Below are positions 1 to 7,607 of a DNA stretch of 64,000 nt, one piece after another. The notes under the pieces are model-generated. The model was not told where the DNA came from and made no database searches. It saw only the letters and a program-made list of their open reading frames with translations. Position 1 is the first letter of the stretch, and every line of letters starts with the position of its first letter. The DNA lies in the NCBI GenBank assembly GCA_965284315.1, contig OZ260072.1, positions 2,666,001 through 2,730,000 on the forward strand, written 5' to 3'. The translations under genes were made by a program, and so were the position numbers. The stretch is from PCRC01 sp017848435 (GTDB lineage: Bacteria; Pseudomonadota; Gammaproteobacteria; Burkholderiales; Burkholderiaceae_C).

Positions 1-429
1 GTCTTTGATCTGGCGTCGCTGGTGCTGTTGGCTCGCGCCAGCCTCGTTGATCGGCTGACCCCAACGCCGGGCGAGCAACTCGGCGAGTTGTACCAGCCAG
101 TGAGCATTCTGGGGCGGGCCGTCTGGGATCACGAAGTCGGCATGTGGACGCCCATGCTGTCAACGCCGACGTTGCCTGAGTTTGAGCACGGCCAATGGAT
201 GATGCTACTCGGCTGGCTACGCGACGCCTACTACGATGAACTGTCCCAACTTGGCCTTCGGTTCGAAGACCTGTACCCCATTACTCAACCAGTGAAGGTC
301 ATCGGCGCACAGCGCATCACCGACAACGTGATCTGGGCAGGAGGGCAGGGGCCACACGCTGGGACAATTTTGGGACACTCAGGCTTGGATTTCGATGAAC
401 AAACAAGTACACTGAAGTATGCTAAGTGA
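1..429 (+). CDS. hypothetical protein, 5' end outside window
   Basis: The frame is open from the first base of the window and ends with TGA at 427-429, so this is probably the C-terminal part of a longer protein. An in-frame GTG at 22 would give 135 residues, but no convincing ribosome binding site precedes it. I do not recognise the family. The visible part is acidic to neutral and Trp-rich, with no signal peptide or membrane segment. It ends 22 bases before a repeat that contains a tRNA 3' half, a setting typical of integrated elements, so it may be an island gene. It could also be a fortuitous open frame. Confidence 0.35.
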   Translation, partial: VFDLASLVLLARASLVDRLTPTPGEQLGELYQPVSILGRAVWDHEVGMWTPMLSTPTLPEFEHGQWMMLLGWLRDAYYDELSQLGLRFEDLYPITQPVKVIGAQRITDNVIWAGGQGPHAGTILGHSGLDFDEQTSTLKYAK

Positions 430-451
430 TTGTCAGTACTGGGGTATTTTT

Positions 452-530
452 GTAAGTCGTTGATCTGAAAGCATGTTTTTTTGCTTTCACACGGCAGGGG
501 TCGCAGGTTCGAACCCTGCACCGCCCACCA
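452..530 (+). repeat. tRNA 3'-half repeat, copy 1 (possible att site)
   Basis: From about 486 the sequence reads like the second half of a tRNA: anticodon loop with CAC, 3' anticodon stem, variable loop, an intact T-arm (GCAGG-TTCGAAC-CCTGC), an acceptor strand and CCA ending at 530. It most resembles tRNA-Val(CAC), from memory of the family. No 5' half exists upstream. Instead there is a short hairpin at 466-489 with arms TGAAAGC and GCTTTCA. The unit recurs at 2725-2803 with about 12 mismatches in 79 aligned bases, including the hairpin. Confidence 0.7.
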
Positions 531-737
531 AGAAAATCAAGCACTTAGCAGCGATGCTAGGTGCTTTTTTTTGCCCGTTTCAAAAATCCGCCGCAAGGTC
601 CTTCCAGGCCAGTCGCGCAGCTTTGGCACCAAAGCCGAGATGTGCGCCAACCATTGGGTCGGAGATGGGCCATGGTCTGTTCGTGGACCGCACTGGAGCC
701 TAAAGAGCCTGCTGGCTGATTGGGTCGACCACTGGGG

Positions 738-1571
738 CTATGGCTGTGTCGTCGTAGCGAAACCGACGCGCCCCACCCGCCGAAGAATGGCCGACGGCGC
801 GATGCCGATTTTTTGGCTGAATTCGCGGCTGAAATGCTGGGAGTCGCTGAAGCCGGACTCCAACGCGGCCTCGGTCAACGACAGGCCTTCGCTGGCCAGG
901 CGCATGCCGTTCCTGAGGCGGCACCACGTGCGGTACCGCCGATAGGGAACACCCAGTTGTTCGCTGAACAAGTGCATGAAGCGGCTGGACGACATGCCGC
1001 AGGCCGCTGCCCACTCGGTGGCTGACCCGGCGTGTTGAGGGGCTGCTTCAATCTGATCAAGCACCGCCAGCAGACGAGGGTCGATCACAGCCAACGGGGG
1101 CTGACGGATGCGCGTCTTGAGCAGATCATCGAGGACTTCACCCGTGTGGTGATGGCTGTCACCCCGTTCGAACAACTCCCGGAAGAGGGCGGTCTCACTG
1201 GCATGGCCAACCATGCAGCCAGCGACGAATTGCGCATTGCTCAGCAACCGGGTCAGGCCGTGTGGGTTTGCCGCGCTCGGCGTCGGGTACCAGGCGGCCA
1301 CAGGCTCGTCTCCGGTCTCCAACTCGTGTACCAGCCCGGCCGGGACGACGGCCGCCCGGCAGTGGATCCAGGCTGTCGTTGAACCGGTACGCAGGCGGAA
1401 GCCACTGCCCAGCGCCACCAAAAGGACCGGCACGGCATGGGCATGCCAGCGCACTGCGCCAAGCAGGCCGGCATACAGGGTGGACGCGCCGAGATGCAGC
1501 AGACCTGAGGGTGAGGCAGTCAAGCGCGTAGCAGGTTTGTACAAGGCGTCTGATCCTCTGGTGAATAGCAT
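738..1571 (-). CDS. AraC-family transcriptional regulator
   Basis: 277-residue AraC/XylS-type regulator. The N-terminal half resembles a cupin-type sensing domain (an HAHAVP stretch near residue 44). The C-terminal hundred residues carry two helix-turn-helix units, one around AAACGMSSSRFMHLF and one around ALESGFSDSQHFSREF, the usual AraC DNA-binding domain. I chose the ATG at 1569-1571; a longer frame to 1727 would overlap the divergent gene at 1639 and adds residues unlike the family. The ligand is unknown. The divergent small membrane protein 67 bases away is the obvious candidate target. Confidence 0.85.
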   Translation of the reverse strand: MLFTRGSDALYKPATRLTASPSGLLHLGASTLYAGLLGAVRWHAHAVPVLLVALGSGFRLRTGSTTAWIHCRAAVVPAGLVHELETGDEPVAAWYPTPSAANPHGLTRLLSNAQFVAGCMVGHASETALFRELFERGDSHHHTGEVLDDLLKTRIRQPPLAVIDPRLLAVLDQIEAAPQHAGSATEWAAACGMSSSRFMHLFSEQLGVPYRRYRTWCRLRNGMRLASEGLSLTEAALESGFSDSQHFSREFSQKIGIAPSAILRRVGRVGFATTTQP

Positions 1572-1638
1572 GGGTGCACCGCGCGGGAATTGAAGCACAT
1601 CTTCATGCCGTGAACCCCACCTTCGAGAGGCCCACATC

Positions 1639-2091
1639 GTGAATCTGGCAGCCAAACTGTGCCTGACGGCAAGCGGCATTTTCTTCATGACCGGTTTGCT
1701 GACCGGTGTCTGGAAGTACCTGGCCATCGCCGCCAGTCCAACCCATCAAGCGCACCGCTATATCAGCACCGCGCACCAAGCGGCATTGGCGTACGCCTTT
1801 GCCTGCCTCGTCCTGGCCCGCTTTGCGGAATTCAGCCCTTACCCGATGGGGTTCACCGCGGGTGCAGCGGGATTGGCCATCGTGCACTTTGCGTTTGCCA
1901 TCGTGGCCTACGTCGTACACGGCATTTTTCAGACAACAGACAACCAGTTTCGCCCACCACACCAATTGGGCCGATTGCGACTGGGGTCCATGTCGGTCAA
2001 GGCCCTCATGTGGTCGTTGGCCATCAGTGAGATTGCGGGCAGCGGCGTGCTGTTCTGGGGGTTCTTGCAAACCCAGGTGTGGGGAGGGTGA
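1639..2091 (+). CDS. small integral membrane protein, four predicted TM helices
   Basis: 150 residues beginning with GTG at 1639, preceded by a GAGAGG ribosome binding site. Four hydrophobic segments are visible, near residues 8-28, 48-66, 72-95 and 120-142, joined by short loops with several His residues. I do not recognise a named family. It lies head to head with the AraC regulator and its stop codon sits two bases before the start of the Sel1-repeat gene, so the two rightward genes are probably one transcript controlled by the regulator. Confidence 0.7.
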   Translation: MNLAAKLCLTASGIFFMTGLLTGVWKYLAIAASPTHQAHRYISTAHQAALAYAFACLVLARFAEFSPYPMGFTAGAAGLAIVHFAFAIVAYVVHGIFQTTDNQFRPPHQLGRLRLGSMSVKALMWSLAISEIAGSGVLFWGFLQTQVWGG

Positions 2092-2093
2092 CG

Positions 2094-2597
2094 ATGTCTC
2101 GCCATCAAGGTTTTTTCTTGCGCCGTGTGCTGACGCTGACAGCCGCATTGCTGCCGCTGCTTGCCAGCGGTGCCGACAAAGACGCGGAGGTGTCCGACCA
2201 GGAAATCAAGAAGTTTTTCCGCTCGGGCCACATGCTGAAATGTGCCGTGGGGCAGGCGGCGCAGATGCAGGGCGACCACGAAACCGCGCTCTGGATTTTC
2301 TCGACCTGTGCCAAGGAGAACAATCTCTACGGCATCATGTCGCTTGCCCAACACTACGAGCTGGGTTTGGGCGTAGAGCGGAGCGACGAACGGGCCGCTG
2401 CGCTTTATCGCCAGGCGGCATTGCACCCCGACAGTGCGGGTTATGGCAAGAACGGCAAATATTATTACGCGCTGGCCTTGTTGCAGGGACGAGGCGTGCC
2501 GCAGGATGCAGAAGCCGGCCTGCATTGGATGCGAGAAGCGGCCAGTTTCGGGCAGACCGATGCCCAGGAATTTCTCAAGGCCCGAGGCATTCCTTGA
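2094..2597 (+). CDS. exported Sel1-repeat (TPR-like) protein
   Basis: 167 residues from ATG 2094, with a GGGGAGGG ribosome binding site inside the end of the previous gene. Arginines near the N-terminus precede a hydrophobic stretch ending LLPLLASGA, a likely signal peptide. The mature part contains Sel1-type helical repeats (ALYRQAAL, and YYALALLQGRGVPQD followed by GLHWMREAA). Such repeats serve as protein-binding scaffolds. The protein is short compared with many Sel1 proteins. A longer start at 2079 would overlap the upstream gene and weaken the signal peptide. Confidence 0.75.
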   Translation: MSRHQGFFLRRVLTLTAALLPLLASGADKDAEVSDQEIKKFFRSGHMLKCAVGQAAQMQGDHETALWIFSTCAKENNLYGIMSLAQHYELGLGVERSDERAAALYRQAALHPDSAGYGKNGKYYYALALLQGRGVPQDAEAGLHWMREAASFGQTDAQEFLKARGIP

Positions 2598-2724
2598 GTA
2601 GATGCCGACGCACAGCGTGTTTGCCGCACAGGCTGACCTTGGGCGCGCGAGCAGGGGTGATGGCGTGGGGCAACTTGGTGGGTATTGAAGCAAGACAAGC
2701 GCTTGTCAATATTGTGGGTTTGTC

Positions 2725-2803
2725 GTAAATCTTTGATTTGAAAGCATGTTTTTTTGCTTTCATACCGCAGAAGTCGCAGGTTCAACTCCTGCACCGCCTG
2801 CCA
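2725..2803 (+). repeat. tRNA 3'-half repeat, copy 2 (degenerate)
   Basis: Second copy of the 452-530 unit, in direct orientation 2273 bases downstream. The hairpin TGAAAGC...GCTTTCA is unchanged. The anticodon loop is altered, but the T-arm stem (GCAGG/CCTGC) still pairs, and the 3' end reads CCGCCTGCCA instead of CCGCCCACCA. Together with copy 1 it brackets the AraC, membrane and Sel1 genes. Older attachment site or repeat-family member are both possible. Confidence 0.65.
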
Positions 2804-2917
2804 CAAAATCCCACTGTAATTCCTTGAATTGCAGGGGTCTTTTATTGCCTGTCGTATAAAGCGCCAGTTCCACACACCGGTGTCGGTTCGGGTGGATAAC
2901 AACACAGAGGAGCAACG

Positions 2918-3976
2918 ATGATCACTTCCCGTTTGCCGGCCATTGCCGGTGTGGCCCTGTTGGCCGGTGCGCTTGCCGCCTGGACCCCCCTTGCACAGGC
3001 TGCTGACGTCATTTATGTCACCAACCAGGAGGGCGGCGTCAGCGTGCTGGACCCGGCCCAGCTGGGCGCGACCAAGACCATCGACCTGGACGGCGCCGGT
3101 CCACGCGGGCTGGCGCTCACGCCGGATGGCAAGTTTCTGCTGACCGCCAACCAAAAAACCAGCGATGTGACGGTCATCGACACCGCCACACACAAGATCG
3201 TACGCCGCATTCCTATCGGCAAGAATCCCGAATTCATGCGCATCATTCCCGGCGGTCGGCTGGCCTTTGTCACCTACGAGCCCAGTTCCGACGGCAAGCC
3301 ACCGGTCCCCGGTGCAAAAGACGACGATGACGACGACAAAACGCCAGGCCAGGTCGCCATCGTCGACCTGAAGCAGTGGAAGGTCGTGCGTTCCGTGGTG
3401 GGCGCACCAGAGACCGAGGGCTTGGAATTTCTGCCCGACGGCAAGCACTTTGTCATTACCAACGAAGGCAACGACACCGTCACGGTGCACAGCATTGCCA
3501 CTGGCAAGCTGGTGAAGAAGGTTGACCTGAAGAAACACGGCAGCAGGCCTCGTGGCATCAAGCTTTCGCCCGACGGCAAGCAGTACGTCGTGACGATGGA
3601 GCACTCCGACAGCTTCGTCGTGCTGGACAGCAAGTTCAAATTCGTCAAGGCCGTGCCCACCAGTGTCGGACCCTACGGCATCGCTTTCGACAAGGCCGGC
3701 AAACGCATTGTGGTGGCCTCGGGCCGGGGTGCCAAAGTCCAGGTCTACGATGCGGTGACCCACGCCATGCTGGCCGAAGTGCCGGTGGGCAAGCGCTGCT
3801 GGCATTTCACTTTCACGCCCGACGAGAGCAAGCTGCTGGTGGCATGCGGCCGCTCCAACAGTGTCGAAGTCATTGACGCGTCGACCTACAAGCTGACGCA
3901 GACGCTGGCCGACTTCAAATTGCCCTGGGGCATCGTCAGCTATCCCAAGGCATCGGGCAGCCTGGATGCGCCCTGA
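2918..3976 (+). CDS. exported YVTN-type beta-propeller protein
   Basis: 352 residues with a clear signal peptide ending LAQAAD near residue 29 and a GAGGAG ribosome binding site. The rest is a seven-bladed-propeller type repeat: YVTNQEGGVSVLD, LTPDGKFLLTANQ, FLPDGKHFVITNEG, LSPDGKQYVVTMEH, FDKAGKRIVVASG and FTPDESKLLVACG. Proteins of this family are periplasmic and some accompany PQQ-dependent catabolism, but no PQQ gene is nearby, so substrate and partner are unknown. An unusual feature is an acidic loop with six consecutive Asp near residue 136, which could bind a metal ion. Confidence 0.8.
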   Translation: MITSRLPAIAGVALLAGALAAWTPLAQAADVIYVTNQEGGVSVLDPAQLGATKTIDLDGAGPRGLALTPDGKFLLTANQKTSDVTVIDTATHKIVRRIPIGKNPEFMRIIPGGRLAFVTYEPSSDGKPPVPGAKDDDDDDKTPGQVAIVDLKQWKVVRSVVGAPETEGLEFLPDGKHFVITNEGNDTVTVHSIATGKLVKKVDLKKHGSRPRGIKLSPDGKQYVVTMEHSDSFVVLDSKFKFVKAVPTSVGPYGIAFDKAGKRIVVASGRGAKVQVYDAVTHAMLAEVPVGKRCWHFTFTPDESKLLVACGRSNSVEVIDASTYKLTQTLADFKLPWGIVSYPKASGSLDAP

Positions 3977-4049
3977 GCGGACCCTGGGCGGCCCGGTTAA
4001 AATCGGGCTTGTCCACGTAGCCCAACAAGAACGGGAAAGGCATCTGGTT

Positions 4050-4100
4050 ATGACACCGCGAACGCGATCGACCCCCAGTTTTGGCCTTGCAGGCCGTTAG
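4050..4100 (+). CDS. possible thrS leader peptide
   Basis: A 16-codon ORF, MTPRTRSTPSFGLAGR, starts with ATG at 4050, nine bases after a GGAAAGG ribosome binding site at 4034-4040, and ends with TAG at 4098-4100. Three of the first eight codons are Thr (ACA, ACG, ACC). It is followed 40 bases later by an intrinsic terminator and then thrS. A stretch over the Thr codons (4058-4065) can pair with 4104-4111. This layout resembles ribosome-mediated attenuation, but the Thr codons are not consecutive, so it is an inference. A TAAAAT at 3998-4003 is a possible -10. Confidence 0.45.
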   Translation: MTPRTRSTPSFGLAGR

Positions 4101-4140
4101 CCAGCGTTCGCCCATCGTTTTCAGTTTCTGAATTCACAGC

Positions 4141-4172
4141 AAAGCGCGGCACGGTCCGCGCTTTTGTTTTTT
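4141..4172 (+). terminator. intrinsic terminator or attenuator before thrS
   Basis: A perfect 9-bp stem (AAAGCGCGG at 4141-4149, CCGCGCTTT at 4156-4164), a 6-base loop and then TG plus six T. It ends only 16 bases before the thrS ATG, leaving no room for a promoter between hairpin and gene. Transcripts entering thrS must therefore read through it, which favours an attenuator role. Confidence 0.75.
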
Positions 4173-4188
4173 CTGCACCACCCACACC

Positions 4189-6096
4189 ATGATCCACATC
4201 ACGCTCCCCGACGGCTCCCAGCGCGAATACCCCGGCCCGGTCACCGTGGCCGAAGTGGCCGCGTCCATCGGCACCGGTCTGGCCAAGGCCGCCCTGGCCG
4301 GCAAGATCGGCGACAAGGTCGTTGACACCAGCCATGTCATTGCGGCTGACAGCCCGCTGTCCATTATCACGGCGAAGGATGCCGAAGGTCTGGACGTGAT
4401 TCGCCACTCCACAGCCCACCTGCTGGCCTATGCGGTCAAGGAGCTTTTCCCCGAAGCCCAGGTCACCATCGGCCCGGTGATCGAGAACGGCTTTTTCTAC
4501 GATTTCTCGTACAAGCGCCCCTTCACGCCCGACGATCTGGCGGCCATCGAAAAGCGCATGACCGCGCTGGCGGCCAAGGATGAGCCGGTGTTGCGCCGGG
4601 TCTTGCCACGCGACGATGCAGTCGCCCACTTCAAGGGCATTGGCGAACACTACAAGGCCGAGATCATTGCCAGCATCCCTGCGGGCGAAGATGTGTCGCT
4701 GTACCGTGAAGGCGCATTCGAAGACCTGTGCCGCGGCCCCCACGTGCCGAGTACCGGGAAGCTCAAGCACTTCAAGCTGATGAAGGTGGCCGGTGCCTAC
4801 TGGCGTGGTGACCACCGCAATGAAATGTTGCAGCGGGTTTATGGAACCGCCTGGGCGACCAAGGATGAACTGCAGCAGTACCTCACCATGCTGGAAGAGG
4901 CAGAAAAACGCGACCACCGCAAGCTCGGTCGCGAACTCGATCTGTTTCACATCGACGAACATTCCCCTGGCACCGTGTTTTGGCACCCCAAGGGCTGGAC
5001 CGTGTGGCAGGGCGTTGAGCAGTACATGCGCAAGGTCTACCAGGACAACGGCTACCAGGAAGTCAAGGGCCCCCAGATTCTTGACAAAGGTCTCTGGGAA
5101 AAAACCGGCCACTGGGACAAGTACCGCGACAACATGTTCACCACCGAGAGCGAAAAGCGCGACTACGCCCTGAAGCCGATGAACTGCCCTGGTCATATCC
5201 TGATCTTCAAGCAGGGCATCAAGAGCTACCGCGATCTGCCGCTGCGCTACGGTGAGTTTGGCCAGTGCCACCGGAATGAACCCACTGGCGGGTTGCACGG
5301 GATCATGCGCGTGCGTGGTTTCACGCAGGACGATGGTCACATCTTTTGTACCGAAAACCAGATCCTGGCCGAGTGCACCAGCTTCACCGCGTTGCTGCAG
5401 AAGGTGTACGCCGATTTTGGTTTCCACAACATCATCTACAAGGTGGCCACCCGGCCCGAGGCGCGCATTGGCAGTGACGAAAGCTGGGACCGTGCCGAAG
5501 CGGCTTTGATTGAGAGCCTGCGCCATTCCGGTTGCGAATTTGTCATTGCCCCAGGGGATGGGGCCTTCTATGGCCCCAAGCTCGAGTACACCCTGAAAGA
5601 TGCGATTGGCCGCCAGTGGCAGTGCGGCACCATTCAGGTTGATTTCTCATTGCCCGAACGGTTGGACGCCGAATTCGTGGCCGAAGACGGTGCCCGGCAC
5701 CGTCCCGTCATGCTGCACCGTGCGATTCTCGGCAGCCTGGAGCGCTTCATCGGCATCCTGCTGGAAGAGCACGCGGGTGCCTTGCCCACCTGGCTGGCGC
5801 CAGTGCAAGTGTCGGTGCTCAACATCACCGATGCACAGGCCGAATATGCCCAGGAAGTGGTTAAAACGCTGAAAAATCAAGGGCTTAGGGTCGCTTTGGA
5901 CCTGCGCAACGAGAAAATTACGTATAAAATACGAGAGCATTCGATGCAAAAGCTGCCATACATCCTTGTCGTGGGCGACAAAGAGAAGGCGGCAGGCGCC
6001 GTTGCAGTGCGCGCCCGGGGTAACAAAGACCTCGGTGCAATGTCCCTTGAAGCGTTTGTACAAACGGTCTTGCAAGACATTGCTCACAAAAGCTAA
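4189..6096 (+). CDS. thrS: threonine--tRNA ligase
   Basis: 635 residues, the normal bacterial ThrRS length. It charges tRNA-Thr in the cytosol. Visible domains are an N-terminal TGS domain (about 1-62), the editing domain with HSTAH at 73-77, the class II catalytic core with MNCPGH at 331-336 (Cys and His zinc ligands), motif 2 around FGQCHRNEPTGGLHG, and a C-terminal anticodon-binding domain from about residue 535. It is the first gene of the thrS-infC-rpmI-rplT-pheST block. The start follows a terminator-like hairpin and possible Thr leader peptide. No strong ribosome binding site is seen immediately upstream of the ATG. Confidence 0.98.
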   Translation: MIHITLPDGSQREYPGPVTVAEVAASIGTGLAKAALAGKIGDKVVDTSHVIAADSPLSIITAKDAEGLDVIRHSTAHLLAYAVKELFPEAQVTIGPVIENGFFYDFSYKRPFTPDDLAAIEKRMTALAAKDEPVLRRVLPRDDAVAHFKGIGEHYKAEIIASIPAGEDVSLYREGAFEDLCRGPHVPSTGKLKHFKLMKVAGAYWRGDHRNEMLQRVYGTAWATKDELQQYLTMLEEAEKRDHRKLGRELDLFHIDEHSPGTVFWHPKGWTVWQGVEQYMRKVYQDNGYQEVKGPQILDKGLWEKTGHWDKYRDNMFTTESEKRDYALKPMNCPGHILIFKQGIKSYRDLPLRYGEFGQCHRNEPTGGLHGIMRVRGFTQDDGHIFCTENQILAECTSFTALLQKVYADFGFHNIIYKVATRPEARIGSDESWDRAEAALIESLRHSGCEFVIAPGDGAFYGPKLEYTLKDAIGRQWQCGTIQVDFSLPERLDAEFVAEDGARHRPVMLHRAILGSLERFIGILLEEHAGALPTWLAPVQVSVLNITDAQAEYAQEVVKTLKNQGLRVALDLRNEKITYKIREHSMQKLPYILVVGDKEKAAGAVAVRARGNKDLGAMSLEAFVQTVLQDIAHKS

Positions 6097-6178
6097 TTCG
6101 ACCAAAAAGCTTTTTGTCCGCGTGGACTCGGCGGTAAACGTTGCGCTTGGCGCACACATTGTTAAAAGGATTTGAGCC

Positions 6179-6781
6179 ATCGCTACTGAATTTCGTGATC
6201 GCCGTCACCGCGAAGAGCGTAAACACCGCCTGAACCGTGAAATCATGGCCCCTGAGGTCCGCCTCGCTGGCCCGGAGAACGAGCCCCTCGGCGTCGTCAG
6301 CATCATGGAGGCGCTGCGCATGGCTGGCGAGCTTGATGTGGATCTGGTCGAGACGGTGGCGACGGCGAACCCGCCGGTCTGTCGTTTGATGGACTACGGG
6401 AAATTCAAGTACCAGGAACAGAAAAAGGCGGCCGAGGCGAAAGCCAAGCAAACGGTCATCGAGATCAAGGAAGTCAAATTCCGGCCTGGCACCGACGATG
6501 GTGACTACAACATCAAGATGCGCAACATCAAGCGCTTTCTTGAAGATGGTGACAAATGCAAGATCACGCTGCGCTTTCGGGGGCGTGAGATCACACACCA
6601 GGAAATCGGTATGGCGCTGTTGCAGCGCATCCGCGATGACCTGCAGGATTTGATCGTGGTGGAGCAGTTCCCCAAGCTGGAAGGGCGCCAGATGATCATG
6701 ATGATCGCGCCGGGCAAGCGAAAGCCGGCACCCAAGGCGGCAGTAGCCGCCGTGGCGGCGCCGACAGCGGAGCAGTCTTAA
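6179..6781 (+). CDS. infC: translation initiation factor IF-3, AUC start codon
   Basis: Binds the 30S subunit and proofreads initiator tRNA and start codon choice. The IF-3 frame runs back past the ATG at 6245 through TEFRDRRHREERK to an in-frame TGA at 6173-6175. The only sensible start is ATC at 6179, eight bases after AAGGA, giving a 200-residue protein. The segment INREIxxPEVRL typical of IF-3 N-domains is present as LNREIMAPEVRL, and the C-domain ends with the usual Lys-rich linker and Ala-rich tail. Non-AUG starts on infC are known in E. coli (AUU), where IF-3 represses its own translation; the AUC here probably acts the same way. Confidence 0.93.
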   Translation: MATEFRDRRHREERKHRLNREIMAPEVRLAGPENEPLGVVSIMEALRMAGELDVDLVETVATANPPVCRLMDYGKFKYQEQKKAAEAKAKQTVIEIKEVKFRPGTDDGDYNIKMRNIKRFLEDGDKCKITLRFRGREITHQEIGMALLQRIRDDLQDLIVVEQFPKLEGRQMIMMIAPGKRKPAPKAAVAAVAAPTAEQS

Positions 6782-6995
6782 GAGGTGAGCGGCGCAGGTC
6801 TTTGGCCTGTGTCGCAACAAAGGGGCACTGAAATGTGCGCCAACCGTGGTGAAATCAAACGCACCACAACAAGTGACGAAGTGAAATTCGTCGCTCACGT
6901 GGTGAAGTAAAACTCGCCACACAAGTGGCTCGGGGCCAACAAGGCTGCAAACAGTTTGCAGACGCCTCACGAGCACAACGAAAAGGAGCATTCAC
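6782..6995 (+). promoter_or_regulatory. long structured leader before rpmI
   Basis: 213 bases without a gene separate infC from rpmI, much more than the 25 bases between rpmI and rplT. The stretch contains successive hairpin candidates sharing a GTGAAA/GTGAAG motif: 6849-6868 around GTGGTG...CACCAC, 6873-6898 around GTGACGAA...TTCGTC, and 6899-6920 around GTGGTGAAG...CTCGCCAC. In E. coli the rpmI leader is the binding site for L20 autoregulation. Whether these hairpins mimic the L20 site on 23S rRNA is not resolved here. Confidence 0.4.
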
Positions 6996-7199
6996 ATGCC
7001 CAAAATGAAGACCAAGAGCAGCGCTAAAAAGCGCTTCCGTGTTCGTCCAGGTGGTACCGTCAAGCGCGGTCAAGCCTTCAAGCGTCACATCTTGACGAAG
7101 AAGACCACCAAGAACAAACGCCACCTGCGTGGTGCGGTTGCTGTGCACGAGACCAACATGGGTCACGTCGCGCAAATGCTGCCCGGCATGGGCATTTAA
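6996..7199 (+). CDS. rpmI: 50S ribosomal protein L35
   Basis: 67 residues, highly basic, with the typical start MPKMKTKSSAKKRF and the HILTKKTTKNKRHLR segment. It is a component of the large ribosomal subunit. A strong AAAGGAG ribosome binding site lies 8 bases before the ATG. It is followed 25 bases later by rplT, the standard pair, and both are likely controlled through the long upstream leader. Confidence 0.98.
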   Translation: MPKMKTKSSAKKRFRVRPGGTVKRGQAFKRHILTKKTTKNKRHLRGAVAVHETNMGHVAQMLPGMGI

Positions 7200-7224
7200 T
7201 TCACCGACGAACAAGGAGTAACAC

Positions 7225-7584
7225 ATGCCTCGCGTCAAACGTGGTGTAACGGCTCGCGCCCGCCACAAAAAAGTTCTCGCCCTCGCCAAAGGTTTCCGCG
7301 GTCGCCGCGGCAATGTTTTCCGCATCGCCAAAGAAGCGGTGATGAAGGCCGGGCAATATGCCTACCGTGACCGCCGCACCAAAAAGCGCGTGTTCCGCCA
7401 GTTGTGGATCGCGCGTATCAACGCGGCAGCCCGTGAATGTGGCCTCACATACAGCCAGTTCGCCAACGGCCTGAAAAAAGCCGCCATCGAGATCGACCGC
7501 AAAATGCTGGCCGACATCGCTGTGCACGACAAAGCCGCTTTTGCCGGCATTGTGGAACAGGTCAAAGCCAAACTGGCCGCTTGA
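7225..7584 (+). CDS. rplT: 50S ribosomal protein L20
   Basis: 119 residues starting MPRVKRGVTARARHKK, with the conserved AKGFRGRRGNVFRIAKEAVMK and YAYRDRRTKKRVFR segments. L20 is an early assembly protein of the 50S subunit and, in other bacteria, a repressor of its own operon. It has a clear AAGGAG ribosome binding site. The stop at 7582-7584 is followed by a dispersed repeat that carries a terminator-like hairpin before pheS. Confidence 0.98.
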   Translation: MPRVKRGVTARARHKKVLALAKGFRGRRGNVFRIAKEAVMKAGQYAYRDRRTKKRVFRQLWIARINAAARECGLTYSQFANGLKKAAIEIDRKMLADIAVHDKAAFAGIVEQVKAKLAA

Positions 7585-7607
7585 TGACTGGATTTCCCTC
7601 GGGACTC

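Noticed and set aside
481..945. Plus-strand frame of 154 codons crossing the tRNA-half repeat
   Set aside because: It reads through tRNA sequence and the antisense of the AraC gene and resembles no protein.
1572..1727. Longer N-terminus for the AraC regulator
   Set aside because: It would overlap the divergent membrane protein gene and its promoter, and adds residues outside the family pattern.
3977..4140. A tRNA gene upstream of thrS, as seen in some Burkholderiales
   Set aside because: No T-arm, anticodon stem or CCA end can be formed in this stretch.
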